Shown in pieces: positions 1 through 7,479 of a stretch of DNA of 64,000 nucleotides. The position numbers and the translations under genes were made by a program. This stretch comes from Cupriavidus sp. YR651. Lineage in GTDB: Bacteria; Pseudomonadota; Gammaproteobacteria; Burkholderiales; Burkholderiaceae. The notes under the pieces are model-generated. The model worked only from the letters and a program-made list of their open reading frames with translations. It was not told the origin of the DNA and made no database searches. Position 1 is the stretch's first letter, and every line of letters begins with the position of its first letter. The DNA lies in assembly GCF_900101625.1 (NCBI RefSeq), contig NZ_FMYZ01000006.1, positions 358,691 to 422,690 of the forward strand, written 5' to 3'.

Positions 1-1130
1 AGGACGCCGTGAGGCAGCGGGCGGAGAATGTTGCAAATCGCACGCTTGAAAAACTGAATGAAATGGACAGTCGGTTGGCGCGCGAACTCAAGCCATTCTT
101 CAAGACCGACCCCAAATGGGATGTTTTCAAATTCGGCCTGGTAGGAGATAACGACATTCCCATCAACAAGCGCGGGAGCGGTGTTCGCCGCCTCATCCTG
201 CTGAATTTCTTCCGTGCCGAAGCAGAGAGACGACGCACCGAGAAGGGGGCGCTGAGCGTCATCTACGCCATCGAAGAGCCAGAAACATCGCAGCATCCCG
301 ATAACCAACGGTTGCTTGTTCAGGCACTTAAAGAGCTCGCCGTAGATGAGAACACCCAAGTGTTGGTCACTTCCCATACACCGGGCCTGGCTGGACTCCT
401 GCCAAGCGACAGCCTACGGTACGTTCGCAAGCAAGCTGACGGCACAGCGACTGTTTCACATTGCAACGCTGACGACTTGGCTGCTATCGCGAACGAGCTA
501 GGCGTGCTGCCCGATCGCCGGGTACAGGTCCTAGTTTTTGTCGAAGGGACGAACGATATCGAGTTCCTGGAGCGCGTCAGCGCTTTGCTCAAGCCTGAGA
601 TTGCCGATGTCGTGGACTTCACCACGGACAACCGCGTGGCGCTAGTACCCCTCGGCGGCGGCTCCCTGAAGCAATGGGTGGCCAAGCACTATCTGAAGAA
701 CCTCAGTCTTCCGGAGGTGCACATTTACGATCGCGACGACGATACGCCACCCAAGTACCAGCCCGAATGCGATGCGGTCAATGCCCGTGGAGATGGATCG
801 TGGGCGGTCATCACAGGGAAGCGCGAGCTGGAGAACTATTTGCATGCCGATGCAATCTCGGACGGCATGAACGGTATCGCAATTACCTTCACAGATGCGT
901 GTGACGTGCCGCTGATCGTGGCGAAGGCCGTTCACGAATCGTCGGGCAGTCTGAAGCCATGGGAGAATGTTTTAGCCGATCCCAAGGAGCTATCGGATAA
1001 GATCAGTCGAGCGAAGAAGCGTCTAAATCGCGATGCGGCTGCAAAGATGACGCCCCTCAGGCTGGCACATAGCGACGCATTGGGAGAAGTTTCCAGCTGG
1101 CTGAGATCAATCCACGCCATGCTTGCTTAA
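1..1130 (+). CDS. OLD-family ATP-dependent endonuclease, 5'-truncated by window edge
   Basis: C-terminal part of an OLD-type ATPase/TOPRIM nuclease; the frame is open at base 1, so the N-terminus with Walker A lies outside. Visible are an ABC-type signature region (RGSGVRRLILLNFF), Walker B (YAIEEPETSQHPD, near base 265), an H-loop (LVTSHTPG) and then a TOPRIM domain with the acidic glutamate in FVEGTNDIEFL (about base 535) and the DxD-type cluster YDRDDD (about base 725). OLD proteins are DNA nucleases; many act in phage defence or sit on mobile elements. No UvrD-like GajB partner follows, so a two-gene Gabija system is not supported here. The next gene is convergent. The family call is firm; the biological role is inferred. 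Confidence 0.85.
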   Translation, partial: DAVRQRAENVANRTLEKLNEMDSRLARELKPFFKTDPKWDVFKFGLVGDNDIPINKRGSGVRRLILLNFFRAEAERRRTEKGALSVIYAIEEPETSQHPDNQRLLVQALKELAVDENTQVLVTSHTPGLAGLLPSDSLRYVRKQADGTATVSHCNADDLAAIANELGVLPDRRVQVLVFVEGTNDIEFLERVSALLKPEIADVVDFTTDNRVALVPLGGGSLKQWVAKHYLKNLSLPEVHIYDRDDDTPPKYQPECDAVNARGDGSWAVITGKRELENYLHADAISDGMNGIAITFTDACDVPLIVAKAVHESSGSLKPWENVLADPKELSDKISRAKKRLNRDAAAKMTPLRLAHSDALGEVSSWLRSIHAMLA

Positions 1131-1145
1131 TAGCCCTGTGTGGCG

Positions 1146-1169
1146 GCCTGCTATCGCGCGATAGCAGGC
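1146..1169. repeat. Perfect 24-bp palindrome after the OLD gene
   Basis: Two 12-base halves (GCCTGCTATCGC and its complement) meet without a spacer, 15 bases past the OLD stop. As RNA it would form a strong hairpin, but no T-run follows, so it is either a weak terminator between convergent genes or a protein-binding site. Confidence 0.6.
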
Positions 1170-1293
1170 TTGAAAGCGATCACTCCCAGGTCATCGACTG
1201 ACGCGAGCAAGATAGCCGCGGCTCAAGTCGAACATACTCTGGTGCGCTAAGCCACTGACAGGAAGGGCTGAGACTCAGCCACCGAAGACACCG

Positions 1294-1581
1294 CTACGGA
1301 ATCAGTGGAAACGGCCAGGGGTCCGTGCGCGGCGCTACCCGTTGAGCTTCAATCATGTCTGCATAGGCAGATTCTTGCCCAGCGGCGCTGGCGGGATATA
1401 CAAGGGTCCCGCTATTTGCGACTTCGATCTTGTGGCAATCGATATCGTTCGTATCTTCCTCAAAGACTCGCCAGTACCAGCCCTGGCTGGCGTGAGGCAC
1501 AACCTCTCCGCTGTAGGTTCGCATCGAAAATGGTCCTAGTGAACGAGTGGCAATAGTAAACGCGGGGTGCATGTCTTGCAT
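1294..1581 (-). CDS. Hypothetical protein, 95 aa
   Basis: Small soluble protein, not recognised. It has a composed, protein-like sequence with acidic and aromatic residues (GWYWRVFEEDTND) and ends in DPWPFPLIP; there are no membrane segments and no signal peptide. It is convergent with the OLD gene and has the look of short conserved cargo proteins on plasmids and islands. The start ATG at 1581 has only a weak ribosome site. The opposite-strand frames over the same bases look random in composition. No function can be assigned. Confidence 0.5.
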   Translation of the reverse strand: MQDMHPAFTIATRSLGPFSMRTYSGEVVPHASQGWYWRVFEEDTNDIDCHKIEVANSGTLVYPASAAGQESAYADMIEAQRVAPRTDPWPFPLIP

Positions 1582-1786
1582 CCCAGTGAGCTAGTTCTCG
1601 GCGGCAGCCCTTTCCGCACTCGACAATTGTGAATTCGCCGGGCTTTCTCCACGATCTAGCAACCGCCCCACATGTCACCGGCTATCTAACTTTGGGCACA
1701 TGAACGCAGTCGTTTGTGCCACAAAAGCGGCACGAGTGCCTATCCTGCCCTAGTATTTTACCTCCCACATTCTCCAACTTCGTACA

Positions 1787-1874
1787 GTACAAAGCGCGTA
1801 CAGAATCAGAACATAAGCAGTACGCTCGCAGAACTTATTCGGTACAAAAAACGTACAAAGAGCGTACATTTGCA
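1787..1874. repeat. Helically phased 11-bp direct-repeat array (GTAC core)
   Basis: Eight consecutive 11-bp units start at 1787, 1798, 1809, 1820, 1831, 1842, 1853 and 1864. Six begin GTAC and the two at 1809 and 1831 begin GAAC. The units at 1787 and 1853 are nearly identical (GTACAAAGCGC and GTACAAAGAGC). An extra GTAC lies at 1782. Regular 11-bp spacing places every copy on the same face of the helix, as in plasmid centromere iterons bound by ribbon-helix-helix proteins or in multi-site operators. No partition gene is visible beside it. Confidence 0.65.
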
Positions 1875-1913
1875 GGTCAAAAAGTCAGTTCCAGTCTCAA
1901 CTGCTCACTCTGA

Positions 1914-1950
1914 GGCAGTTCTACGGCAGTTCTACGGCAGTTCTACGGCA
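1914..1950. repeat. Tandem repeat, 11 bp x 3.4
   Basis: Three exact head-to-tail copies of GGCAGTTCTAC (1914-1924, 1925-1935, 1936-1946) and a four-base partial fourth. It has the same 11-bp period as the array upstream but a different sequence. The rest of the gene-free stretch 1582-2305 shows no convincing coding frame. Confidence 0.8.
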
Positions 1951-2047
1951 TTTCCATTCGCATGGAATGCACCTTGCATGCAAACATGGGGCATTGCTGG
2001 GAGCAATCAGCAAGATCACACGCGCCTACCCACGTGACTCTCCCAGC

Positions 2048-2075
2048 CAAGATTTTCGCGGACGCGAAAATCTTG
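2048..2075. promoter_or_regulatory. 28-bp perfect palindrome, operator-like (copy 1)
   Basis: Thirteen-base arms around a GA centre; the core is TTTCGCGGACGCGAAA. The same 16-bp core recurs, with its complement at the centre, at 3906-3921 near the start of the conjugation genes. It lies 230 bp upstream of the unknown gene at 2306. Two copies in one small element suggest a site for an element-encoded DNA-binding protein (repressor, KorB/ParB-like protein or resolvase). Confidence 0.6.
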
Positions 2076-2305
2076 CATGGCGTTCGCCTCGACGAGTGAT
2101 CGTTCGACATGCGCCTGATTCCTTGCTTGTGTTGCATACGCCCCATTCCCTCAGTATTATCCTCGCTAGGGCTTGGTCGACGCCCGCTGCCCATCCTTGG
2201 CGAACCCGGAGGGACGACCTTCTTCTCACCATTCCATGAGATTCCTTTCTCGCGGTAATCGGCAATGGGCACCGGCTTTCCGCATGCACAGAAGGAGTTT
2301 CTGAG

Positions 2306-3037
2306 ATGCGCTACATCCCGACGTCCGCCGTTGCTGTTGAAAAGCTCAAGCAAGCGGCAAAAAAAGCCAAGCGTAAGTACAAGATTCCCCATAGCGACGC
2401 CCTCGATCGGGTTGCTCGCGGGGAGGGGTATGACCATTGGCATCATGTCACTCTTTGCGCTCGCGAAACAGAAAGGCTGGCGTCCCAGCCCAGCCTGGTA
2501 GGCGAATGCCAGCGCGCAGTAGATGCCGCAATTGCCGGGCGTTCGATTTCCATCGTCACAGGCCCGGAGATTCTGGCTGATGGGCCTCTGATCCTGTTCT
2601 CCACAGTCGATGGTGACGCTTGGCTGCTGGAGCCGAACGAACGGATCTGTACCTGCCTCGCTTGGCATGGAACCCCGAGGAAATTCGGGATTTCTGATGC
2701 CGGCCAGCAGCTCCTGATTCACTGGGGCGGCTCTTACGAACTTCATGGCAATTTCTTCTCCGTCAGCATGGACGATGATGAAATAGGTGCGCGCATGATT
2801 GGCGGTTACCCCTTGCCGGAGCTACGCAAGGCCATCGAAAAATCGCTCTCGTTTGATGCTGCACTGAACGACATTTTTGGCGGCCGTGGGGGCGTCGATC
2901 TCACTGACGAGGTGATTGCCGACCTTGTGCGGCAAGGATGGGCGGAGAAAGAACTTCTGGCGGCTCGTTCGGACGGTGCCATTTATTCGCCGGCTAGGAA
3001 TTCACTGCTGTATCCGGCCTTCGGCAATGTTCCTTAA
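2306..3037 (+). CDS. Hypothetical protein, 243 aa, mobile-element cargo
   Basis: Not recognised by family. The N-terminal 50 residues are basic and helical (VEKLKQAAKKAKRKYK), followed by an HSDALDRVARGEGYDHWHH segment typical of the N-terminus of several plasmid and ICE hypothetical proteins. The middle and C-terminal parts are a soluble alpha/beta sequence without recognisable catalytic motifs, ending after an acidic helix. The ATG at 2306 is preceded by a strong GAAGGAG ribosome site about 9 bases upstream, which supports this strand; the long minus frame over 1943-2746 is its shadow. It stands alone, between the palindrome at 2048 and the inverted repeat at 3077. Confidence 0.75.
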   Translation: MRYIPTSAVAVEKLKQAAKKAKRKYKIPHSDALDRVARGEGYDHWHHVTLCARETERLASQPSLVGECQRAVDAAIAGRSISIVTGPEILADGPLILFSTVDGDAWLLEPNERICTCLAWHGTPRKFGISDAGQQLLIHWGGSYELHGNFFSVSMDDDEIGARMIGGYPLPELRKAIEKSLSFDAALNDIFGGRGGVDLTDEVIADLVRQGWAEKELLAARSDGAIYSPARNSLLYPAFGNVP

Positions 3038-3076
3038 CACCGCTTTCTGAGGGCGAGTCAACTTACAGCTTCGAGC

Positions 3077-3137
3077 TCAGGGGCGCAGAATCTTCGGTGG
3101 AGCAGTTCTCTCCTACCCATAATCTCTGCGCCCCTGA
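3077..3137. repeat. Inverted repeat, 13-bp perfect arms
   Basis: Arms TCAGGGGCGCAGA (3077-3089) and its complement (3125-3137) are separated by 35 bases, 40 bases past the stop of the preceding gene. It could be a transcript-end hairpin or the remains of a small element. The stretch 3138-3546 is otherwise AT-rich with no supportable gene; the short minus frame 3063-3254 is not convincing. Confidence 0.55.
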
Positions 3138-3546
3138 CCTACTTGTTTTCAGGCGGAGTGTTCCGCCGGCGCGTACAAGCCATTGAGATGGGTTGGCGAA
3201 TAGCCATCCGGTTTTCAGACAATAAAACCGCGTAGCATCGTGGTTTCTAATCAAAATACTCCTCCGATTCAGATTGATCGCGTGGTGGGCCTGCCATTTA
3301 GCTCGGCTGGCCCGCCTTGGCTGAAATCGAATAAATTGAGTAGAATAAATATCAAAATTCTAAATACCCAGTGATTAATGTGAATTGGATATGGTGAATT
3401 TGCTTGTCATGGCGCCATCGTTAATTTATGTGAATTTCCCGCTGCTCCTTGTCGGGCCTTGATTCGAGGCGATGAAGGTAGTGACCGCTCGACAAGCTAT
3501 TTCATTTGACTTGGCGCTTGTCAATCTTTTTGATGGAGTCCCAATT

Positions 3547-3903
3547 ATGGGCGGAGAATTACCTCGTCTGGAGATGGTTACGATTACCTTCGCCGCGGTT
3601 CTGATCGCGACGATGATTGTTGCGACCCTTACTCATCGGGCATTGCGGGTGGCTCGAACGATCGCTGAAGGCGGCGGCGTTGATAGCCTTCTGTCCTATC
3701 GCAGTGCCAGTTTCTTGTTCATTCACTTCTGCCTGCTTTTCTCTTGGTTCCTGTTCCTGCGTGCCTGCTATGACGCAGTCGAACATGCAGAACCGCTTGA
3801 ACTGACGATTGGGATGGGCGTGTTTCTTGGCGGCCAAGCTGCGATGGCCTTCCGGGCGGCCGCTCCTACCAACACTGATGGTGGAGAGACTAGTGATCGA
3901 TAA
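3547..3903 (+). CDS. Small integral membrane protein upstream of virB5
   Basis: A 118-residue protein with three probable membrane segments: near residues 8-30 (TFAAVLIATMIVATL), 50-68 (FLFIHFCLLFSWFLFL) and 85-105 (TIGMGVFLGGQAAMAF). I chose ATG 3547 because GGAG lies 8 bases upstream; an in-frame ATG at 3472 would add 25 residues, but its ribosome site is too close. It overlaps the start of the VirB5 gene and reads in the same direction, so it is probably the first gene of the transfer operon. Its position suggests a role in the transfer apparatus, but the family is not recognised. Confidence 0.6.
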   Translation: MGGELPRLEMVTITFAAVLIATMIVATLTHRALRVARTIAEGGGVDSLLSYRSASFLFIHFCLLFSWFLFLRACYDAVEHAEPLELTIGMGVFLGGQAAMAFRAAAPTNTDGGETSDR

Positions 3904-4648
3904 ATTTTCGCGTCCGCGAAATTCCCTCCGACCTTCGCGCATATCGAACAAGCGAGCCAAGCAAGGAATCCTTCTTCTAGTCATCGTAGGTATGCAAGCG
4001 GTCTCACGGGCCTGCTTCGCGCAGGGCATCCCGGTCATCGACGCGGCGAGCCTGGCACAACAAGTCCAGCAGGTAGTTGCCTGGGCGAAGCAACTGCAAC
4101 AGATGGAACAACAGGTATTGCAGATGAAGCAGCAGTACGACAGCCTGAACGGGATTCGTGGCATGGCGAGCCTGGTCAACAACCCCGCGCTACGCAACTA
4201 TCTGCCATCTGAGTACCAAACCATGCTGAACGGCAGCGGCCTATCCGCTGGCATTTCGGGCTCGATTGCCGCCATTCGTGATGCGGCCAAGCTATTGGAT
4301 GTCAGTGCTACGAGATTGCGTTCGACGAGCGACTCCGGAAAGGCGTTCATGAATGCACAAAACCAAAATGCTCTCAACCGAGCGATTGGGGAGGAGGGAT
4401 ATCGCCAAGCAAGCCAACGATTTGGCGCCATACAGCAGTTGCTGGACAAGGTAAACGCCGCTCCTGATCAGAAGGACATTCTTGATCTACAAGCCAGAAT
4501 CCAAGCGGAGCAGGTGATGATTCAGAACGAACAGGTCAAGCTGCAGACGATGGCCTACCTCGCCCAAGCTCAGCGTGATATTCAGCAGCAACAAGCGCGT
4601 GAGATTGCGATGAAGGCCGCCCGGCCGGCACTCCCTGCAGGCTGGTGA
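3893..4648 (+). CDS. virB5: VirB5/TraC-type conjugal transfer protein (type IV secretion minor pilin)
   Basis: Periplasmic, helical, glutamine-rich protein of the VirB5/TrbJ class, a minor pilus and adhesion subunit of conjugative type IV secretion. A basic N-region and a hydrophobic stretch (ILLLVIVGMQAV) end in a probable cleavage after CFA-Q. The mature part is a coiled-coil (VQQVVAWAKQLQQMEQQVLQ) with a central NNPALRNYLP segment and a long Gln-rich helix near the C-terminus. The start is uncertain: GTG 3893 has GGAGAG just upstream, and the frame stays open to 3809. The palindrome at 3906-3921 falls within its first codons. An exclusion lipoprotein and VirB6 follow, the same order as traC-eex-traD of pKM101. 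Confidence 0.8.
   Translation: MIDKFSRPRNSLRPSRISNKRAKQGILLLVIVGMQAVSRACFAQGIPVIDAASLAQQVQQVVAWAKQLQQMEQQVLQMKQQYDSLNGIRGMASLVNNPALRNYLPSEYQTMLNGSGLSAGISGSIAAIRDAAKLLDVSATRLRSTSDSGKAFMNAQNQNALNRAIGEEGYRQASQRFGAIQQLLDKVNAAPDQKDILDLQARIQAEQVMIQNEQVKLQTMAYLAQAQRDIQQQQAREIAMKAARPALPAGW
3906..3921. promoter_or_regulatory. Palindrome copy 2 (TTTCGCG-TC-CGCGAAA)
   Basis: Same 16-bp palindrome core as at 2048-2075, here within the first codons of the VirB5 frame. If it is an operator, binding would hinder transcription or translation of the transfer genes. Confidence 0.5.
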
Positions 4649-4668
4649 AGAGCTTTACGGAACAAGAC

Positions 4669-4908
4669 ATGAGAAAGCTATTGATGTCCAACATGCTGAT
4701 GCTTGGTTTGCTTACGGCGTGCAGCGACGATGTGCCGAAGATCGTGGACCCTCACAATCCCACTGTTAATGGGCGCACCATGAAATCGAGCGAGTTCTTC
4801 CAGACGTACTGTCGTGGGAAGTCAGGTTATGAGAATGCGACGTGTCAGCGGGTAAAAGCGGCTATGGCACAAGATGCTGCTAGACCAAACCTCCCGAAGG
4901 GCTGGTAA
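4669..4908 (+). CDS. Entry-exclusion-type lipoprotein (EexN-like)
   Basis: A 79-residue lipoprotein: MRKLL, a hydrophobic stretch and the lipobox LLTAC, so the cysteine near residue 18 would be lipidated. The mature part contains two further cysteines (FFQTYCRG and ATCQRV), a spacing typical of EexN proteins, which block redundant conjugation into a cell that already holds the element. I prefer ATG 4669 to the upstream GTG 4645, which would put extra polar residues before the signal. It lies 20 bases after virB5 and two bases before virB6. Confidence 0.7.
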   Translation: MRKLLMSNMLMLGLLTACSDDVPKIVDPHNPTVNGRTMKSSEFFQTYCRGKSGYENATCQRVKAAMAQDAARPNLPKGW

Positions 4909-4910
4909 CG

Positions 4911-5954
4911 ATGGCGGCTGATTTTCACTTTTACGAACGAGCGTTCTCGGAGCTTAACAACGCTCTTGGCAGCTACGTCTCGACTGTGGCCACGAACGTC
5001 ATTCAAGCGATTACCCCGACGGCCAGTACGTTGTTAATGATCTACGTAATGTTGTGGGGCTGGGCAATGATGCGAGGGATGATTCAAGAGCCGGTCCTCG
5101 ACGGTACGACGCGGCTGATAAGGCTGTCCGTTATCTGTAGCATCGCTCTAAGCATTGGTAACTACAGTGGATACATTGCCGACTTCTTGTGGAATGCCCC
5201 TGATGAGCTTGCCGCTTACGTGGCATCCGGCTATTCGAACAGTGGCAGCAACATCCAGTTCCTCGACAGTCTCATGTCGAAGATGTACGACCTTGGTCAC
5301 GCGTTTTGGGATTCCGCAAACGCGACTGGCGGCTTGATCCCAGACCTTGGCATGCTGACAACGGCAATCATGATCTGGTCTGCAGGCTTGGTCGCTACCG
5401 CCTATGGAGCTTTTCTCTTGGCACTTTCGAAAGCCGCCTTGGCAATCATCCTTGGAATCGGTCCAATTTTTGTGTTGTTGCTTATCTTTGAAGGTACGAA
5501 ACGACTCTTTGAATCCTGGCTGAATCAGGCGTTGAACTATGTGTTCCTGGTGGTGCTGACGGCCGCCGCAATCAAGCTGATCTTGACCATACTGCAGAAG
5601 TACCTGCTTGAGGCAAGCGGATCTGGCTTGCTCGCTGACCCTTCGCCAAGTCAGGCACTTCCCGCAATTGGTTTCTGCATCATCGGTGCACTCGTGATGA
5701 TGCAACTCCCGTCAATCGCTGCATCGCTGGGAGGCGGTACTGCGATCAGCACGCTCGGCGCTGCAGCATGGGTATACGGCAAGGCAAGAGGCGGGGCGGC
5801 GGGCCTGCGACCTTCAAATATCCAGCGCAGTCTCCACAAAGCCCGTGCAGACGCCCGAATTGTCGGGGGAGCAGCCCGAACCACGGCAGGTGCTCCCATG
5901 GCGGTCTACAGGAGGATCACGGGGAACCGTGCGAATCGTGTGGCGCAACGCTAG
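4911..5954 (+). CDS. virB6: VirB6/TrbL-type polytopic inner-membrane channel protein
   Basis: A 347-residue protein with a periplasmic N-terminus and at least five or six hydrophobic segments, e.g. STLLMIYVMLWGWAMM near 40-55, LAIILGIGPIFVLLLIF near 178-195 and VFLVVLTAAAIKLIL near 210-225. It ends in a basic cytoplasmic tail. The motif LGIGPIFVLLLIFEGTK is characteristic of VirB6/TrbL. The family forms part of the inner-membrane channel of conjugative type IV secretion. It is the last gene of the trio; no VirB4, VirB8-VirB11 or coupling protein follows, so this part of the apparatus is incomplete within the window. Confidence 0.85.
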   Translation: MAADFHFYERAFSELNNALGSYVSTVATNVIQAITPTASTLLMIYVMLWGWAMMRGMIQEPVLDGTTRLIRLSVICSIALSIGNYSGYIADFLWNAPDELAAYVASGYSNSGSNIQFLDSLMSKMYDLGHAFWDSANATGGLIPDLGMLTTAIMIWSAGLVATAYGAFLLALSKAALAIILGIGPIFVLLLIFEGTKRLFESWLNQALNYVFLVVLTAAAIKLILTILQKYLLEASGSGLLADPSPSQALPAIGFCIIGALVMMQLPSIAASLGGGTAISTLGAAAWVYGKARGGAAGLRPSNIQRSLHKARADARIVGGAARTTAGAPMAVYRRITGNRANRVAQR

Positions 5955-6322
5955 CACCTTGGGCGGGGGGCTAGAACTCCTTGCCTAATAAACCAGTCTA
6001 GGTCCGATCCTACACAGAGGCTGCCATACCTTTGCCGGGCTACGGGGTGCCGCTGCGCGGCAGGGCTACCGCCCCGGCCCCTACCGGCAACCCGCGCCCG
6101 GCGGGCGCGGCTTCGGGCACATGGCCGCCTGAACCGCCTGCATCGATCGACCGTACACTGAGCATTCAGTACGACCAAGAAATGGTCTGTCGCTCGGTGA
6201 TGGGCGTAGAGCGCGCTGTCTGCAAAGCGACGGCACTCAGTCGGGCCAGGCGCGCAGCCACAGCAAGTGCTAATCGGAACGCGGGGCCCGACAGGATCTG
6301 CCGAACTCGATATTGTCGAATC
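5955..6322. other. Gene-free stretch between virB6 and mobC 3' ends
   Basis: This is where a relaxase would be expected, because mobC on the minus strand normally runs into mobA. On the minus strand an ATG overlaps the mobC stop (ATGA, ATG at 6326), but the frame closes after 18 codons at 6270, so the relaxase is missing or lost. A GC hairpin (CCGCGCCC, loop GGC, GGGCGCGG) lies at 6092-6110 and may end virB6 transcription. Confidence 0.5.
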
Positions 6323-6865
6323 TCATTCCATGTCGCCGCTCCAAGCTTGCCGGCTTGCTCTGACCAACTCACGGATGGCCTGGCGTTCTGACGCGATCGC
6401 GGCGGCCAGTTCCTGTAGCTTCTCCAGCTTTACACGCTCGGTTTCCTGAAAACCCTCGTTTAGGTTGCGGGTGATCTGGTTGATGTTGCGGCCGATGGCG
6501 GCCAGCTCTCGGTTGGCCGCCAACACGGCCGCCAACTCCGCATCCGTCAATACCGGGAGGCTGGTGACGTTGGTTTGTACAAGCGCGGCAACCCAACGGC
6601 CCAGAGCCATGCCACCCGTCCTGGCTCGCTCCTTGGCAGCATCGCGTAGGAAGGCCGCCAAGCGCACTGTAACGCGTTCGGTACTTAGGCGGCTTAGATG
6701 AGGCTTCGCCGGCTCGTACGAGGACGATTCCTGACCGACTTCGGCCATGACCAATGTCCGCAACAGCTCGGATTCCGTCATACGACGGCTTCTAGCGCAG
6801 CGCTCGAACGCCGCTTTGACTTCCGGCTGAACGCGCGCTTTCAGTTCTTTTCTGAGTTCAGTCAT
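6323..6865 (-). CDS. mobC: MobC-like relaxosome accessory protein
   Basis: A 180-residue protein. The N-terminal part (KARVQPEVKAAFERCARSR) resembles a ribbon-helix-helix DNA-binding segment. The middle carries the conserved MobC signature IGRNINQITRNLNE (about residue 125), and a helical C-terminus follows. MobC proteins bind oriT and help the relaxase nick it. In related plasmids the relaxase gene overlaps the mobC stop; here only a short closed frame remains. The DNA upstream (6866-7253) is therefore the natural place for oriT. Family assignment is good; whether the element can still be mobilised is doubtful without a relaxase in cis. Confidence 0.8.
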   Translation of the reverse strand: MTELRKELKARVQPEVKAAFERCARSRRMTESELLRTLVMAEVGQESSSYEPAKPHLSRLSTERVTVRLAAFLRDAAKERARTGGMALGRWVAALVQTNVTSLPVLTDAELAAVLAANRELAAIGRNINQITRNLNEGFQETERVKLEKLQELAAAIASERQAIRELVRASRQAWSGDME

Positions 6866-7253
6866 AAATATCCGATCTCAATGAAGCCTCGCTTTGAGGA
6901 TCTCGGTGTTTGGCTGAATGCGGGGTCAAGGGCGGCACCGGAGGCCGCATGCGGAGCGCAGGGCCGCCTGGCCCGAGCACCGAACGGGCGAGGATGCCGG
7001 CGAAGCGAACCCTTGATGCCGCTGGAAGCCATCAAGCCTATGGCAAGGGAGTAGGTCAAGGGCGTAGCCCGCTGTGCCTGCTCCCGCTGCCAGTCCGGCA
7101 AGGTCGGACGCGGGGTGCAGCCGAAGGGGATGCCCAAGCCCGAAGGGCGCGGAGGAATGATTGCTTGGCCCCAAAGGGGCCCCGATAGTTTGGGGGGGCG
7201 CGCAGGGGGCTGGAGGATGCCCCGAAGGTAATGCCGTGAAGCCGCCCGTCGCG
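6866..7253. other. Non-coding GC-rich stretch upstream of mobC, candidate oriT region
   Basis: No supportable gene. In mobilisable plasmids oriT commonly lies directly upstream of mobC. A hairpin (GGCCCC, AAA, GGGGCC) lies at 7167-7181, followed by a run of seven G at 7192-7198. I cannot match a known nic sequence, so this is positional inference only. Confidence 0.3.
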
Positions 7254-7479
7254 TTAAAGATTTTAAATAAAGTTAATCCGCGCGCGCGCGTTACGGTTTC
7301 TTGAAATCCGCGCGGCGACTGGCTTGGCGATGCCTTCGTGTGGGCAAATGCACGAGACCGTGGGCGTGTGAAAGCACGTGTCAATTCACAGGAGAGCGTG
7401 GGTGACCGCACGTCCCAATTCACAGGTGGTGGAGACTTATCCACAGCGAGGGATACACGTGCTTTCACCCACGCTCTCC
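7254..7479. other. oriV-like region: AT-rich segment, iterons, DnaA box
   Basis: Beyond the repA 3' end lie, in order: an AT-rich block (7254-7277), a CG dinucleotide run (7279-7290), two 17-bp direct repeats differing at two bases (7376-7392 and 7410-7426, ending CAATTCACAGG) and a perfect DnaA box TTATCCACA (7437-7445). Inverted copies also occur: GTGAAAGCACGTG at 7368-7380 against 7456-7468, and a 14-bp copy at 7391-7404 against 7466-7479. The last pair runs into the final codons of repA. Together this is the architecture of an iteron-type plasmid origin. Confidence 0.65.

Noticed and set aside
1943..2746. 267-codon minus-strand frame over the unknown plus-strand gene
   Set aside because: The plus frame at 2306 has a strong ribosome site and protein-like composition; the minus frame runs through the tandem repeats and palindrome and is low in hydrophobic core residues.
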